Shown: positions 32,811-42,528, numbered from the stretch's first letter. The stretch is 44,916 nucleotides of DNA from Syntrophomonas sp. UBA5314 (GCA_002410325.1 DHRK01000038.1:1-44916); one strand, 5' to 3'. Numbers and translations are program-made. Notes: generated from the sequence alone by a model not told the origin.

Positions 32811-33086
32811 CCGTCTACCTCCAGAATGACGTAATACTCTTTATTTAAATATAGCATAAACTGCTTTTGCTTTTATCACTTAGACACCTTACTACTCCAG
32901 TAAGGATGTTGCCGATGATAGCCTAAAGAAGCATATATTTTGTTCCTTATCGGATGCACTAATATTGCTCGACGGGAAGAAAAGAGAAAATTATAATAAT
33001 TTAGTAAAGGATTTTTGCAATTTTTATAGAATATTACAAACATATGTTCTGATATTGAGGGATGCATGAAAAGGAGTGATTAACCT

Positions 33087-36011
33087 GTGCCCGGGATGAG
33101 GAGTGTGATTGAGGCATTGGGCTACTCAGAGTCAGGCACGCTGTATTATCCTGATTCCGACAGCATTGCCGGCAATCGTTCCCTTCAGAAACTTTTCAGC
33201 GATCTTGCTCCGACGGCAATCTACCTGGCTGACACCAAACCTTTTATTGTATTTATAGAATCCAACGAGCCAAATATGACCGCGCCTCTGATCAAAAAAG
33301 TCTGGAACACTCAGATACCATTATTGATTGTCAGTTTTGAAAACCGGATCGAAATATATAACGGGTGCTCAATCGACAAAAAGCAGAAGCTGAGATTACT
33401 CGAAAAAATAGATAAACCCCTGATAAATGAGGATTCTTCGTTTTCGTTCTGGAATATATCCAATGCCGCATTCTGGGAAAAATATCAACGGCAATTATCT
33501 GCACCCAAATTGGATGTAGTTATGCTGGATAATATAAGGGATGCGACCTATCGACTCAAAGAAACAGAGTGCCATCCCTTTGCTGTTAAGATTATTCTGC
33601 GTTTGATATTTATTCGATACTTGATTGATCGCGGCATCGATCTGGCTTATCATGGGCTTGACGGCGACGTAGCATCCTCTCAGGCTTATCTGCTTACCAT
33701 TATGCAGGATAAAGCGGAGCTTTACCGTTTGTTTGCCTACCTGAAAGAGAGCTTTAACGGAAACCTGTTTGAATTATACGAGCAAGATAATCGTTCGGAG
33801 ATTGACATATTAGATGCTGTCTCATTACAGGTACTGCGTGATCTGATGTCCGGCGACCTTGTTTTGTCTTCCGGGCAGACATCTTTGTTTCCGCTGTATG
33901 ATTTTAACATAATACCCGTTGAGTTGATCAGCAATATTTACGAGCGCTTTTTGGGCGATGCGAAACAGCAAAAGGATAAAGCCTTTTATACTCCTCCCTA
34001 CCTGGTCAATTACCTCCTGGAGGAAACAATTACGCCTTTTCTTAAGGATAATATCAGTTGTAAAATGCTCGATCCGGCGTGCGGTTCAGGAATTTTTCTG
34101 GTGGAATCGGCCAGGAAACTTATTGAAAGAAATATTGCTCAGGATGCGGACGGTTTTGACGATCAAAAACTGGTGCATATTGTTACGGAAAGCCTTTGGG
34201 GCATCGACAAAAACCCGGAAGCAATTGACGTTGCCATTTTCTCAATTTATCTTACGATATTGGATTATAAAGACCCCAGGACACTCAGGAATTTCAAGCT
34301 GCCTCTGCTGAAAGATACGAACTTTTTTATATGTGATTTTTTCTCTGAAGATGCTGAAAAATATTTGATTGAGAAGCATTTTGATTTTATTATTGGGAAC
34401 CCGCCCTGGGGGAGTGTAAATGGCCCGCATGTAAAATATTGCAAAGACAGAAATCTCCCCCTTCAAGATAATGAAATATCCCGGAGCTTTGTTCTGCGGA
34501 CCCACGACTTTGCGGACTTCGATACCTGCTGCTGTCTGATTGTAACGTCAAAATTACTCTATAATACCAAGTCGCCTTCGGTTGAATTTCGCAGGTGGCT
34601 TTTGGAAAAAGCACAATTCAGGAAGTATATTGAGCTGGCTGCTGTGCGAGAGTTGATCTTTGCAAAAGTACGCGGCCCGGCTGGTGTCCTGATCTATCGT
34701 TTTCATGATTCGGTGGAGGATAACAAAAAAAACCAATTATGTCACCTGACCCTGAAACCCAATATTTTTTTCAAGCTTTTCAATATTATTATGATTGAAA
34801 AGAATGACTATAAGCATATTCCGCAATCCCTACTGATCGAAAATGACTGGGCCTGGAAAACGATTGTATTTGGATATTATCAGGATTTTCATACAATCAG
34901 GATGCTGAAAAAGAAATATGCCTCAGTGATACAAATCATCCGGGAAAATAACTTCTCATATGGCAGAGGGATCGAAGTCCATGACGGCGATAAGCAGGAT
35001 GCCAGCCATTTAAAGGAACGTAAGCTTATTGATGCTAAAAAAGGGATAGGTTCATTTTGGGTCAATATGAATTTCAGTAAAGTATTTACCAAAGATAAAA
35101 TCCATCGGGCCAAAGCCAGGAAACAGGATATTTTCATCCCTCCGTATACCCTGATCAAAAAGGGGTTTGATGTTGCCACATATAGATATAGAGCGGCGTA
35201 TTCCGAAGATAATTTTATATATCCTGATGCAATTACCGGTATTTGTGGCAGACAGGAAAGCAAAGAGACTCTGTTATCTCTGGCAGGACTGTTCAATTCA
35301 TCGGTTTATTCCTATTTTAATCTTATGCTGGGGGCATCCTCCGGCATTGAGCGGGAACAGGGCTTTCCTACCGAAATAATCAGGTATCCTGCCGTTGCCG
35401 ATGCAGACATAGCTGGGTTAACTGAACAGATTCAGGCTGCCGTTTATACTGAAAATACGCATTTCGGCAATTCAAATGAAAGTGAAGAACTCGTTCAAAA
35501 GCTTGACAGCCTTATTCTGGACAGGTTTGGATTAGCCAATGATGTCTTTGTTGACTATGCCTTGAGTATTCAGATTCCGCTTGTGGCTAGAAATAAAATG
35601 TCATGGGAGAAAGTCACCCGTGAAAAGCTGAATAATTATATAAAAGTTTTTACCGATTATTTCTCTATGACTTGGTCCGGCAACGAAAGATACATTTCCG
35701 TTCACATTTATAAGGATATCGCGGGTCACTATTGTGCAGTTGAATTTGTTTTCCAGGAGACTGCTCCGATCGAACCGATAACCGAATATGATGGAAAATA
35801 TGATATGCAGATGAATTTTGTAAGCAAGTTTATGCTGAACAAAGTTAATGATCTTTTTTATCAGATCAAAGACGTAATTAATTTTACCGAAAACTCATTT
35901 TATATCATTAAGACCGATGAGTATAAAAATTGGCACCCTGCCATGGCCAAATTGGATTTAGTGGATGTCCTGGATTCCATTTTGACAGGAAATGAGGCGT
36001 TACAAGCATGA
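33087..36011 (+). CDS. Eco57I-type N6-adenine DNA methyltransferase
   Basis: A 974-residue protein. The N-terminal ~240 residues contain SFENRIEIYNG-type strands and a helical region. The methyltransferase core has motif I DPACGSGIF (about 329-337), GIDKNPEAIDVAI and the catalytic NPPWG (about 438-442). The C-terminal half (about 600-974) looks like a target-recognition region of the type IIG kind (ending VDVLDSILTGNEALQA). No PD-(D/E)xK motif was found at the N-terminus with certainty, so cutting is more likely done by the next gene. The GTG at 33087 follows AAGGAG by ten bases. It is AT-richer than the flanking genes, a sign of horizontal gain. Confidence 0.82.
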   Translation: MPGMRSVIEALGYSESGTLYYPDSDSIAGNRSLQKLFSDLAPTAIYLADTKPFIVFIESNEPNMTAPLIKKVWNTQIPLLIVSFENRIEIYNGCSIDKKQKLRLLEKIDKPLINEDSSFSFWNISNAAFWEKYQRQLSAPKLDVVMLDNIRDATYRLKETECHPFAVKIILRLIFIRYLIDRGIDLAYHGLDGDVASSQAYLLTIMQDKAELYRLFAYLKESFNGNLFELYEQDNRSEIDILDAVSLQVLRDLMSGDLVLSSGQTSLFPLYDFNIIPVELISNIYERFLGDAKQQKDKAFYTPPYLVNYLLEETITPFLKDNISCKMLDPACGSGIFLVESARKLIERNIAQDADGFDDQKLVHIVTESLWGIDKNPEAIDVAIFSIYLTILDYKDPRTLRNFKLPLLKDTNFFICDFFSEDAEKYLIEKHFDFIIGNPPWGSVNGPHVKYCKDRNLPLQDNEISRSFVLRTHDFADFDTCCCLIVTSKLLYNTKSPSVEFRRWLLEKAQFRKYIELAAVRELIFAKVRGPAGVLIYRFHDSVEDNKKNQLCHLTLKPNIFFKLFNIIMIEKNDYKHIPQSLLIENDWAWKTIVFGYYQDFHTIRMLKKKYASVIQIIRENNFSYGRGIEVHDGDKQDASHLKERKLIDAKKGIGSFWVNMNFSKVFTKDKIHRAKARKQDIFIPPYTLIKKGFDVATYRYRAAYSEDNFIYPDAITGICGRQESKETLLSLAGLFNSSVYSYFNLMLGASSGIEREQGFPTEIIRYPAVADADIAGLTEQIQAAVYTENTHFGNSNESEELVQKLDSLILDRFGLANDVFVDYALSIQIPLVARNKMSWEKVTREKLNNYIKVFTDYFSMTWSGNERYISVHIYKDIAGHYCAVEFVFQETAPIEPITEYDGKYDMQMNFVSKFMLNKVNDLFYQIKDVINFTENSFYIIKTDEYKNWHPAMAKLDLVDVLDSILTGNEALQA

Positions 36012-36667
36012 GTGGGTTTAAAAACGCCTCTCTGAACCGGCAGATGGCTTGGGGGATACTTAACCACATTGTTCTGAAAGTGCTGGAGTGCCTGGACTTA
36101 ATGCGGCGGGACTGCAAATGCAGTTCCCATAAAATTGCAAACAATGAAATTAAAATACGTGATTATCTGTTTGCCAATTACCTTAACAATGATGCCGTAA
36201 TGCGTAAGATTGGTTTTGATAATTTTCGATTCTTCCCAGAAACTCCTGAAAATTATCTTGACAGTACGCCACTGGGAAGGGCGGATTTGCAAGTGTTTAG
36301 CATTGATGATTTTAGCAATAGGCAGCGCTATTTTATCATCGAATGCAAACGCCTTGATGGAAATCTGACCTTGAATCGGGAGTATATCGACGAAGGAATA
36401 CGTCGTTTCACCGGAGAAAGACCAAAATATACTTCATATCATAAAATGAACTGCATGCTTGGATTCATAGTGAAGAATATTGATATGGATACTAACATCG
36501 CACGAATTAATCAACTCTTACGGAACGATTATTCCGATATTCCAGTTAAAGACTACCTGCGGGCCGGTTCTGTTCCATATACCTATGTATCGGTGCATGG
36601 GGATGATGAGAAAAAGATGATAGCATTAATTCATGTAATGTCCAATTGTGCATCCTTAATAAGCTGA
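36008..36667 (+). CDS. PD-(D/E)xK-type nuclease, partner of the methyltransferase
   Basis: A 219-residue protein. The core TPLGRADLQVF then RYFIIECKRLDG gives D93, E112 and K114, the D-(x)n-ExK signature of restriction-type nucleases, with a strand-turn-strand between. The N-terminus (about 1-60) is helical. It starts within the methyltransferase stop (ATGA overlap at 36008), so the two are translated together. Together they form a likely restriction-modification pair; the methyltransferase would protect the site the nuclease cuts. A solitary nuclease with a defence role other than classical restriction is the alternative. Confidence 0.75.
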   Translation: MSGFKNASLNRQMAWGILNHIVLKVLECLDLMRRDCKCSSHKIANNEIKIRDYLFANYLNNDAVMRKIGFDNFRFFPETPENYLDSTPLGRADLQVFSIDDFSNRQRYFIIECKRLDGNLTLNREYIDEGIRRFTGERPKYTSYHKMNCMLGFIVKNIDMDTNIARINQLLRNDYSDIPVKDYLRAGSVPYTYVSVHGDDEKKMIALIHVMSNCASLIS

Positions 36668-37255
36668 GAGCCGCTGCTATTTTGTCAGCTCGAATTGATG
36701 CATCAACGATACATTTGACGACAAGCCATGGACAGCAGAAGAATTGGAGAAATAACTGAAAACGGAATGGCCCGGATATAACCTACAAGAGTTGATGAAA
36801 ATTTTCTTCATAAGCCTTGTTTCAATTATTAATACATCTTAGCATCATTTGCAATATCTTGGTTGCAACATGCGTCACTCCCCTCAACTTGATTGATAAC
36901 GAGTGATCGTTCGATAAAAGGAAGGCTCCATTTACATTATCATCGGATGATTGGCAATATAAGCCTACTGACTAAATCCTCGAATCGCATACGCATAACC
37001 TCTCCTTTAATTCCCTATCTGACAAATACCCTCTGCCATTCTGCTTTGGGGATGTTTGAGCCTTTTTGTTGAGTGCGCTAACACAGACTGATCGTCGGGT
37101 GATCCACCTGTCGCCTTTAAATGCAGGTAAACTCCATGTAAAAGTTCTGCTAATAGTCCACCCAGGTTTCAAGTGAAGGTATAATGATACATATATAAGA
37201 TCCAACAATAATTGACATCTAATTCTATTAATTTGTAATAAAGAGGGGATATGGT
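36668..37255. other. non-coding region with gene debris
   Basis: AT-rich stretch after the nuclease gene. One short in-frame piece near 36712-36830 reads DDKPWTAEELEK, a stop, then TEWPGYNLQELMK and another stop, and looks like a dead gene fragment. No strong promoter or RNA structure was recognised. The end of the region must hold the promoter of the ppx-like/ppk operon. Confidence 0.35.
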
Positions 37256-38803
37256 TTGAAAAAAGGATTCCCCAAAACGGTGGCCGCCATCGATGTGGGA
37301 AGCAATTTTCTGCGGATGATGATTGCCGACATAAACAGCGAAGGAAAAGTCCGGCAGTTGGAGGATGTTTTCAAGCCTACCCGGATTGGACGGGACACCT
37401 TCGCCTCGGGGGAGATAAGCCTGCCGTCGGTGCGCGATCTGTGTGATACCCTGCGCGGATTTCGCCGTTTAATGAGCGACTACCAGATTAAAGAGTATCG
37501 TGCGGTTGCCACATCGGGTATTCGCGAGGCCTACAACCGCCTTTACGTTCTGGAACAGATCCGGGTGAGAGCCGATCTGGAAGTAGAAGTGGTAAACAAC
37601 GCGGAGGAGCGCTTCATTATGTTAAAAGCGCTGCGCGACAGCCTTCCCGATGTGCCCAATATGCGGCACGAAGGTTTGCTGGTGGTCAACATAGGCATGG
37701 GCGCCCTGGAAGCTACGGTCTACAACCAGGGGGTCCTGCAGTTTTCCGAGCATATAAAAGCCGGGTCCCTGCGTTTAAGGGAAATACTGGCCGACCTGGA
37801 GAAGACCACCCTGGATTTTCCCGGTATTGTCGAAGAGTATGTGGAAAGCAAGATATACCTCTTAGAGCCTTTAATCAAACCGCTGCAGCTAAAAAACGTG
37901 GTCGGCCTGGGCGGCGAATTGTCCTCCCTATTGAGTCTGTGCCGCCGGGAGAAGCTGTGCGGGAAGCAGGACCACATTCCCTCCCCGGCCCTCGCCAAGC
38001 TTTATTCTAAAATCAGGCGTATGACCGTGGAACAGCTCATCGAAACCTATGATCTGCACCGCAACGAAGCCGAAATCCTGCTGCCTTCGCTGGTTATTTT
38101 TAAGCGTTTCCTGGAATTTACCGAGGCTTCCGGAATTTATGTGCCCATGATCACCCTGCGCCACGGCATCCTGGCCAATATGGTCGACGAATGGTTTGAC
38201 ACCCAGCGCAAATATGATTTCGCCAATGATATCATCAGTTCGGTTTGGTACCTGATAAGGAAGTACGGTTCGGATGAACAGCACGCCGCCCATGTGGCCA
38301 ACCTGGCCCTTTCCATCTTTGACCAGACCAAAAGCCTGCACAAAATGGGAGCCCGGGAAAGGCTGCATCTGCAGATAGCCTCCATCATGCACGACATTGG
38401 CAAATTCATCAATTTGACCCAGCATGAGAAGCACTCCAGCAGCATCATTCGCTATCAGGAGATTTTGAGTCTGTCCAAAAGAGAGTTAAGTATTATCGCC
38501 AATATATCCAGGTATCATAGTGAAAGGGTTCCCACCTACAATGATGCGCGCTTTCGGGCTTTAAAAGATGAGGACAAGACCAAGGTCAGCAAGCTGGCGG
38601 CTATCTTAAAGCTGGCCGACGCTCTGGATATCACCCACAAGCAGAAGGTGAGAGCGGTGGAGATCACCCGCCCGGGGGACAGGCTGGATTTCAATTTATT
38701 CACCCATCAGGAAATATTATTGGAAACCTGGAGCTTTGACAGCCACTGTGATTTTTTTGAAGAAGTCATGGGTATCCGCCCGGCAATCAAATACAGAGGA
38801 TGA
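37256..38803 (+). CDS. Ppx/GppA phosphatase with C-terminal HD domain
   Basis: A 515-residue protein. The Ppx/GppA N-terminal domain has AIDVGSNFLRMMIADI, RAVATSGIREAYNR, NNAEERFIMLKAL and VVNIGMGALEATV. The second-domain motif VVGLGGELSS is followed by an HD domain (about 330-480) with SIMHDIGKFI (H379, D380) and LKLADALDITH. This HD domain is a true nucleotide-phosphohydrolase type, unlike the weaker one in the first Ppx gene. The MGALEATV in place of the canonical GGGSTE is a marked change in the phosphate loop and may lower classical Ppx activity. The start is TTG at 37256. It lies 3 bp before ppk. Confidence 0.85.
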   Translation: MKKGFPKTVAAIDVGSNFLRMMIADINSEGKVRQLEDVFKPTRIGRDTFASGEISLPSVRDLCDTLRGFRRLMSDYQIKEYRAVATSGIREAYNRLYVLEQIRVRADLEVEVVNNAEERFIMLKALRDSLPDVPNMRHEGLLVVNIGMGALEATVYNQGVLQFSEHIKAGSLRLREILADLEKTTLDFPGIVEEYVESKIYLLEPLIKPLQLKNVVGLGGELSSLLSLCRREKLCGKQDHIPSPALAKLYSKIRRMTVEQLIETYDLHRNEAEILLPSLVIFKRFLEFTEASGIYVPMITLRHGILANMVDEWFDTQRKYDFANDIISSVWYLIRKYGSDEQHAAHVANLALSIFDQTKSLHKMGARERLHLQIASIMHDIGKFINLTQHEKHSSSIIRYQEILSLSKRELSIIANISRYHSERVPTYNDARFRALKDEDKTKVSKLAAILKLADALDITHKQKVRAVEITRPGDRLDFNLFTHQEILLETWSFDSHCDFFEEVMGIRPAIKYRG

Positions 38804-38806
38804 TGG

Positions 38807-40870
38807 ATGATGACCAAGTCTACTAAAAGCAAATTTGATAAAAAACTGCTTATAAACCGCGAATTGAGCTCCCTGGAATTCAACAAACGGGTTATGGAAG
38901 AGGCCTACGACTCCAGCAATCCTCTCCTGGAAAGAGCCCGCTTTTTAGCCATCGTCAGTTCCAACCTGGACGAGTTCACCATGGTACGGGTAGCTGGAGT
39001 TTGGGATCAGATTCTGGCGGGCCTGGAAGAAGTCGATGAATCCGGCTTTACCCCCCGGCAGCTTATGGAAGCTATTTCCCAGGTTATGCATCAAATGGCG
39101 GACGACCTCTATACCTGCTTTAATCGCTCCATCCGGCCGGCCTTAAAGCGGGAAGGTTTGGTCCTGGCGCAGTTGAAAAAGTTAAACCAAAAGCAGTGGG
39201 ATTTTATTGACAATCTCTTTCAAAAAGCCATTTACCCGGTTCTCACCCCCATGGTAGTAGACAAGAGCCGTCCTTTTCCTCTACTGGCCAACCGCAGCCT
39301 CAATATCGGACTGCTGCTGGCGGATGATAAAGCCGGTTCGGAACCGGTTTTTGCAACCATTCAGGTTCCGGGGGTTCTGGACCGCCTGGTAGAAATACCC
39401 GGAGAAGGCAAACGGTTTTTTGTATATATGGAAGACATTTTAAAAAAGTATATGGAGCAGCTTTTTACCGGCCACCGCATAGAAGCCATGGGCTGTTACC
39501 GAATTACCCGCCATGCCGGACTGGGTGTAGATGAAGAAGGGGCGGAGGACCTGCTGGAGGCCATCCAACAGTCCCTGAAAATGAGAAAATGGGGGGAAGT
39601 CATCCGACTGGAACTGGAGCAGGGCATGGACGAACGCCTGCTTAAGCACCTGGTGGATGAGCTGGAAGTTCCCGAAACCGGCCTCTTTCAAATCAAAGGC
39701 CCGCTCGATCTGAGCTTTCTCAATTCGCTCGGCAGTCTCAAAGGCTATGACCATCTGCGCTATGCCATACTACGCCCGCAAGTGATCAAGGCTTTTGAAG
39801 ATGCCGAAGACGATTACTTCAAAGTCATAGAAAAAAGCAGCCTGCTGGTGCACCATCCCTACCAGTCATTTGATCCGGTGGTCGGCCTGGTGGCCCAAGC
39901 GGCCCAGGATCCTCAAGTCCTGGCCATTAAACAAGTCCTGTACCGGGTAAGCGGCAATTCGCCTATAGTCACAGCCCTGGCCCAGGCCGCTGAAAACGGG
40001 AAGCAGGTTACCGTGCTGGTGGAAATTAAGGCTCGTTTCGATGAAGAGCGCAATATCGGCTGGGCCAAGCAACTGGAACAAGCCGGCTGTCATGTAATAT
40101 ATGGCCTGACCGGGCTGAAGACGCATGGCAAAATCCTGCTAATCGTACGCCGGGAGGACACCGGCATCAAGCGCTACCTCCACCTGGGCACCGGAAATTA
40201 TAATGATGTCACGGCCCGGAGCTATGAAGACCTGGGGTATTTTACCTGTGATCCATACCTGGGAGCAGATGCCTCCGCTCTTTTTAACATGCTGTCGGGA
40301 CTTTCCAATCTGGGGCAGCTGTATAAAATGCATATAGCGCCCCATGGTTTAAGAGCCAGATTTCTTTATCATATACAGAAAGAAACCCAAAACGCCCGGG
40401 AAGGGAAAAAAGCGCATATCATCGCTAAAATAAATTCACTGATCGACCATGAGATTATTGAGCAGCTTTATGATGCTTCGCAGGCGGGCGTGAAAATTGA
40501 ACTTATCGTTCGGGGAATATGCTGCTTAAGGCCCGGTCTTAAGGGTTTCAGCGAAAACATCCAGGTGCGCAGCATCGTGGGGCGATTTTTGGAACACAGC
40601 CGGATTTACTATTTTTATAATGATGGAGACGAAATGATCTATTTGTCAAGTGCGGACTGGATGACCCGCAACCTGGACCGCCGGGTGGAGGTCATGTTCC
40701 CCGTCGAAGAAAAAAGCCTGCGGGCGCGCATCATGAATATATTCCAGGCTTATTTGAAAGACACGGTAAAAGCCAGGATTTTGCTGTCAGATGGGACTTA
40801 TGCGCGGGTTGACCGGCGCGGCAAGACCCTTTTCAACGCCCAGGAGTATTTCATAAGCACCGGACAGTAA
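38807..40870 (+). CDS. ppk: polyphosphate kinase 1
   Basis: A 687-residue protein matching Ppk1 in length and order: LINRELSSLEFNKRVMEEA at the N-terminus, ending in two phospholipase-D-like catalytic domains. His440 (KTHGKILL) and His597 (LEHSRIYYF) lie where E. coli Ppk has H435 and H592, the autophosphorylated and proton-transfer histidines. LFNMLSGLSNL and SADWMTRNLDRRVEVMFP are also present. It builds polyphosphate reversibly from ATP. It forms an operon with the preceding Ppx/GppA-HD gene, so synthesis and breakdown or signalling are linked. Confidence 0.93.
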   Translation: MMTKSTKSKFDKKLLINRELSSLEFNKRVMEEAYDSSNPLLERARFLAIVSSNLDEFTMVRVAGVWDQILAGLEEVDESGFTPRQLMEAISQVMHQMADDLYTCFNRSIRPALKREGLVLAQLKKLNQKQWDFIDNLFQKAIYPVLTPMVVDKSRPFPLLANRSLNIGLLLADDKAGSEPVFATIQVPGVLDRLVEIPGEGKRFFVYMEDILKKYMEQLFTGHRIEAMGCYRITRHAGLGVDEEGAEDLLEAIQQSLKMRKWGEVIRLELEQGMDERLLKHLVDELEVPETGLFQIKGPLDLSFLNSLGSLKGYDHLRYAILRPQVIKAFEDAEDDYFKVIEKSSLLVHHPYQSFDPVVGLVAQAAQDPQVLAIKQVLYRVSGNSPIVTALAQAAENGKQVTVLVEIKARFDEERNIGWAKQLEQAGCHVIYGLTGLKTHGKILLIVRREDTGIKRYLHLGTGNYNDVTARSYEDLGYFTCDPYLGADASALFNMLSGLSNLGQLYKMHIAPHGLRARFLYHIQKETQNAREGKKAHIIAKINSLIDHEIIEQLYDASQAGVKIELIVRGICCLRPGLKGFSENIQVRSIVGRFLEHSRIYYFYNDGDEMIYLSSADWMTRNLDRRVEVMFPVEEKSLRARIMNIFQAYLKDTVKARILLSDGTYARVDRRGKTLFNAQEYFISTGQ

Positions 40871-41060
40871 AACCCCTTGGGCAGCTAAACAGCTGATAAA
40901 GATGCTTGGGCCCCGGCAAATAAGTTAACGGGTTTTCAATTATATGGCTGACCCTCATGCTTGTATAGTTGGCTTCTACTTCTTTTAATTTATCATCTTC
41001 AGTTATGCCCGGCTTATTGATTAGAACCTCTGAATTTGGGTAAACGTAGGGATCACGCAT
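40851..41060 (-). pseudogene. Fic-family protein, N-terminal fragment
   Basis: The first ~45 residues (MRDPYVYPNSEVLINKPGIT, then LKEVEANYTSMRV) follow the N-terminus of Fic AMP-transferases, with the YPNSxVLxNKxGI pattern. After SHIIENPL the frame becomes antisense of the ppk end and stops. The Fic catalytic core with HPFxDGNGR is missing, so it is dead. Its ATG overlaps the antitoxin stop by eight bases. Confidence 0.7.
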
Positions 41061-41238
41061 GATCCTTATGCCTGTCCTCTTTAATCATGTATTTTTTATC
41101 TAGGTATTTCTTAATGTCATCCCGAGTAATCTCCCCTCGCTTTTCCTTCTCCACCAGCTCCAAAAAATCAGGGGAGGGTTCCAAGCCATCAACTTTGATA
41201 ATGCCAATGGCGTAATCCCATGCTTGATTTTTATCCAT
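41053..41238 (-). CDS. VbhA-like Fic antitoxin
   Basis: A 61-residue protein: AWDYAIGIIKVDGLEPSPDF, then LELVEKEKRGEITRDDIKKY and LDKKY. The pattern of a helix with GxxPSxxxLxLxxxxxxGEIxxDE is that of VbhA-type antitoxins, which block Fic proteins by inserting an inhibitory helix. The [ST]xxxE[GN] motif itself is not seen clearly. The ATG at 41238 has a GGCAGGTGC site. With the Fic fragment directly behind it, this is a toxin-antitoxin module with only the antitoxin intact. Confidence 0.7.
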   Translation of the reverse strand: MDKNQAWDYAIGIIKVDGLEPSPDFLELVEKEKRGEITRDDIKKYLDKKYMIKEDRHKDHA

Positions 41239-41795
41239 ACCAGCACCTGCCTTTCATCTATAACATATATTTCGGCAAAATCTTGGCTTTTAGTCTTTAG
41301 TCATCCTCCCCCCGGTCTTTCTTCATTAGTCTAGTTCAAGAAGGTTCGGCGAGGTTCAAAACTATAAGCTTTTAATGAGGTCTATAGCACAATTCCAGAC
41401 CTCTTTATTGTTAAATTAAAATACCCTCTCTTAATATAATAACTTAATTAAGAAATTTCGAGAAAAGAAGCAAATCCAACTTATAACATGAAAGCCTTTG
41501 TATAGGATTTTATGAAACTACATTATGTTTAATTTTACCATATTGGGCTTGTCATTGACAGAAGGGATTCCTATAGAACATCCATGAATCCCCTTAAAGC
41601 GGATAAAATTATCTACCAAAATTCAAACAGTTGGGAAAGGACATTATCCAAGACAAATAAATTTTATGGATGGCAATGTCATTCTGGGAAATGAAATCGG
41701 GTTTGGATTTAAGAAACTGGACTGGATGATCCGGTGGGGCCGCTTGGTCCCACCGGCAGACAGACAAGGATGCCGGGCCAGTGCATGCCCAGCTG
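41239..41795. other. AT-rich intergenic region between the Fic module and the NADH module
   Basis: No supported gene. GAGGTCT (41377-41383) and AGACCTC (41397-41403), followed by TTTATT, form a terminator-like hairpin whose gene on the plus strand is absent, so it is probably a relic. CCGGTGGG/CCCACCGG near 41732-41755 is a hairpin without a T tract that may stabilise the end of the NADH-module message on the minus strand. Confidence 0.45.
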
Positions 41796-42527
41796 CTACA
41801 GAGGCAGCTCACCCCAGTGCCGGGCTGCCTCCAAACGGCGGCACCTGTCGCAGAGCTGGCTTTCCTCCAGTTCTGGGGTTTTAGCGGCCGCATACTGGAG
41901 CTGCTCCCGGGTGGCGAAGGCTTCGCCGCAACGCGGGCAGTGAACCAGTTCAAAGCTCTTGTGCCATATAAAACGCCGGCCGTTTTCCTCCCGCACCGGG
42001 ATGGCCCCGGTGGGGCAGATATGGGCGCAGGTGGCGCATCCTATGCAGTCCGGGGAGGGCTCGTCGTAGGGCGTGGTCACGCGTTTCTGCGTCCCCCGCA
42101 AAGAGGCCGAAATGGCGCTTAATCCCAGGCTCTGGCAGGCGTTCACACACTGCCGGCAGAGAATGCAGCTCCCCAGGGGGTCTTTGATCCAAAGCTGATC
42201 CGCCCCGAGATAATCCGCCTTCAAACGGCCCATCAGCTCGCTGGCCGGGGCCCGCCGGTACAATAGCATAACCAGGTTCTTGCGGATTTCCTCCAGGGTG
42301 GGGCTGGTGGTCCGTACTACCATACCGTCAAAAACCGGGTGGGTGCAGGAGGCTACCAGACGCAGGGGGGGTTCCACCTCCACCATGCACATGCGGCAGT
42401 GTCCCTGGCCGCCAAAAGCAGGGTGATGGCACAGGGTGGGTATAAAAATGCCCGCCGCCTGGGCGGCTTCCAATATGGTGGCTTCGGGTTCGGCTTCGAT
42501 CTCGCGGCCGTCAATGACTATCTTCAT
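41796..42527 (-). CDS. small NuoG/HoxU-like iron-sulfur protein
   Basis: A 243-residue protein. A [2Fe-2S] ferredoxin domain (about 1-75) has CHHPAFGGQGHCRMC and the fourth Cys in VASCTHP. Then come CILCRQCVNACQSLG and CIGCATCAHICPTGAI, two [4Fe-4S] sites, and a C-terminal zinc-ribbon-like CPRCGEAF ... CDRC pair. It lacks the molybdopterin or H-cluster catalytic domain that follows in FdhA, NuoG or HydA. It is the last gene of a three-gene operon, one base behind NuoF, and should pass electrons from the NADH site to a catalytic protein encoded elsewhere. Confidence 0.85.
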   Translation of the reverse strand: MKIVIDGREIEAEPEATILEAAQAAGIFIPTLCHHPAFGGQGHCRMCMVEVEPPLRLVASCTHPVFDGMVVRTTSPTLEEIRKNLVMLLYRRAPASELMGRLKADYLGADQLWIKDPLGSCILCRQCVNACQSLGLSAISASLRGTQKRVTTPYDEPSPDCIGCATCAHICPTGAIPVREENGRRFIWHKSFELVHCPRCGEAFATREQLQYAAAKTPELEESQLCDRCRRLEAARHWGELPL

Positions 42528-42528
42528 G

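Noticed and set aside
32876..33067. 63-codon minus-strand frame before the methyltransferase
   Set aside because: AT-rich, no ribosome binding site and no recognisable domain; probably part of the promoter region of the island.
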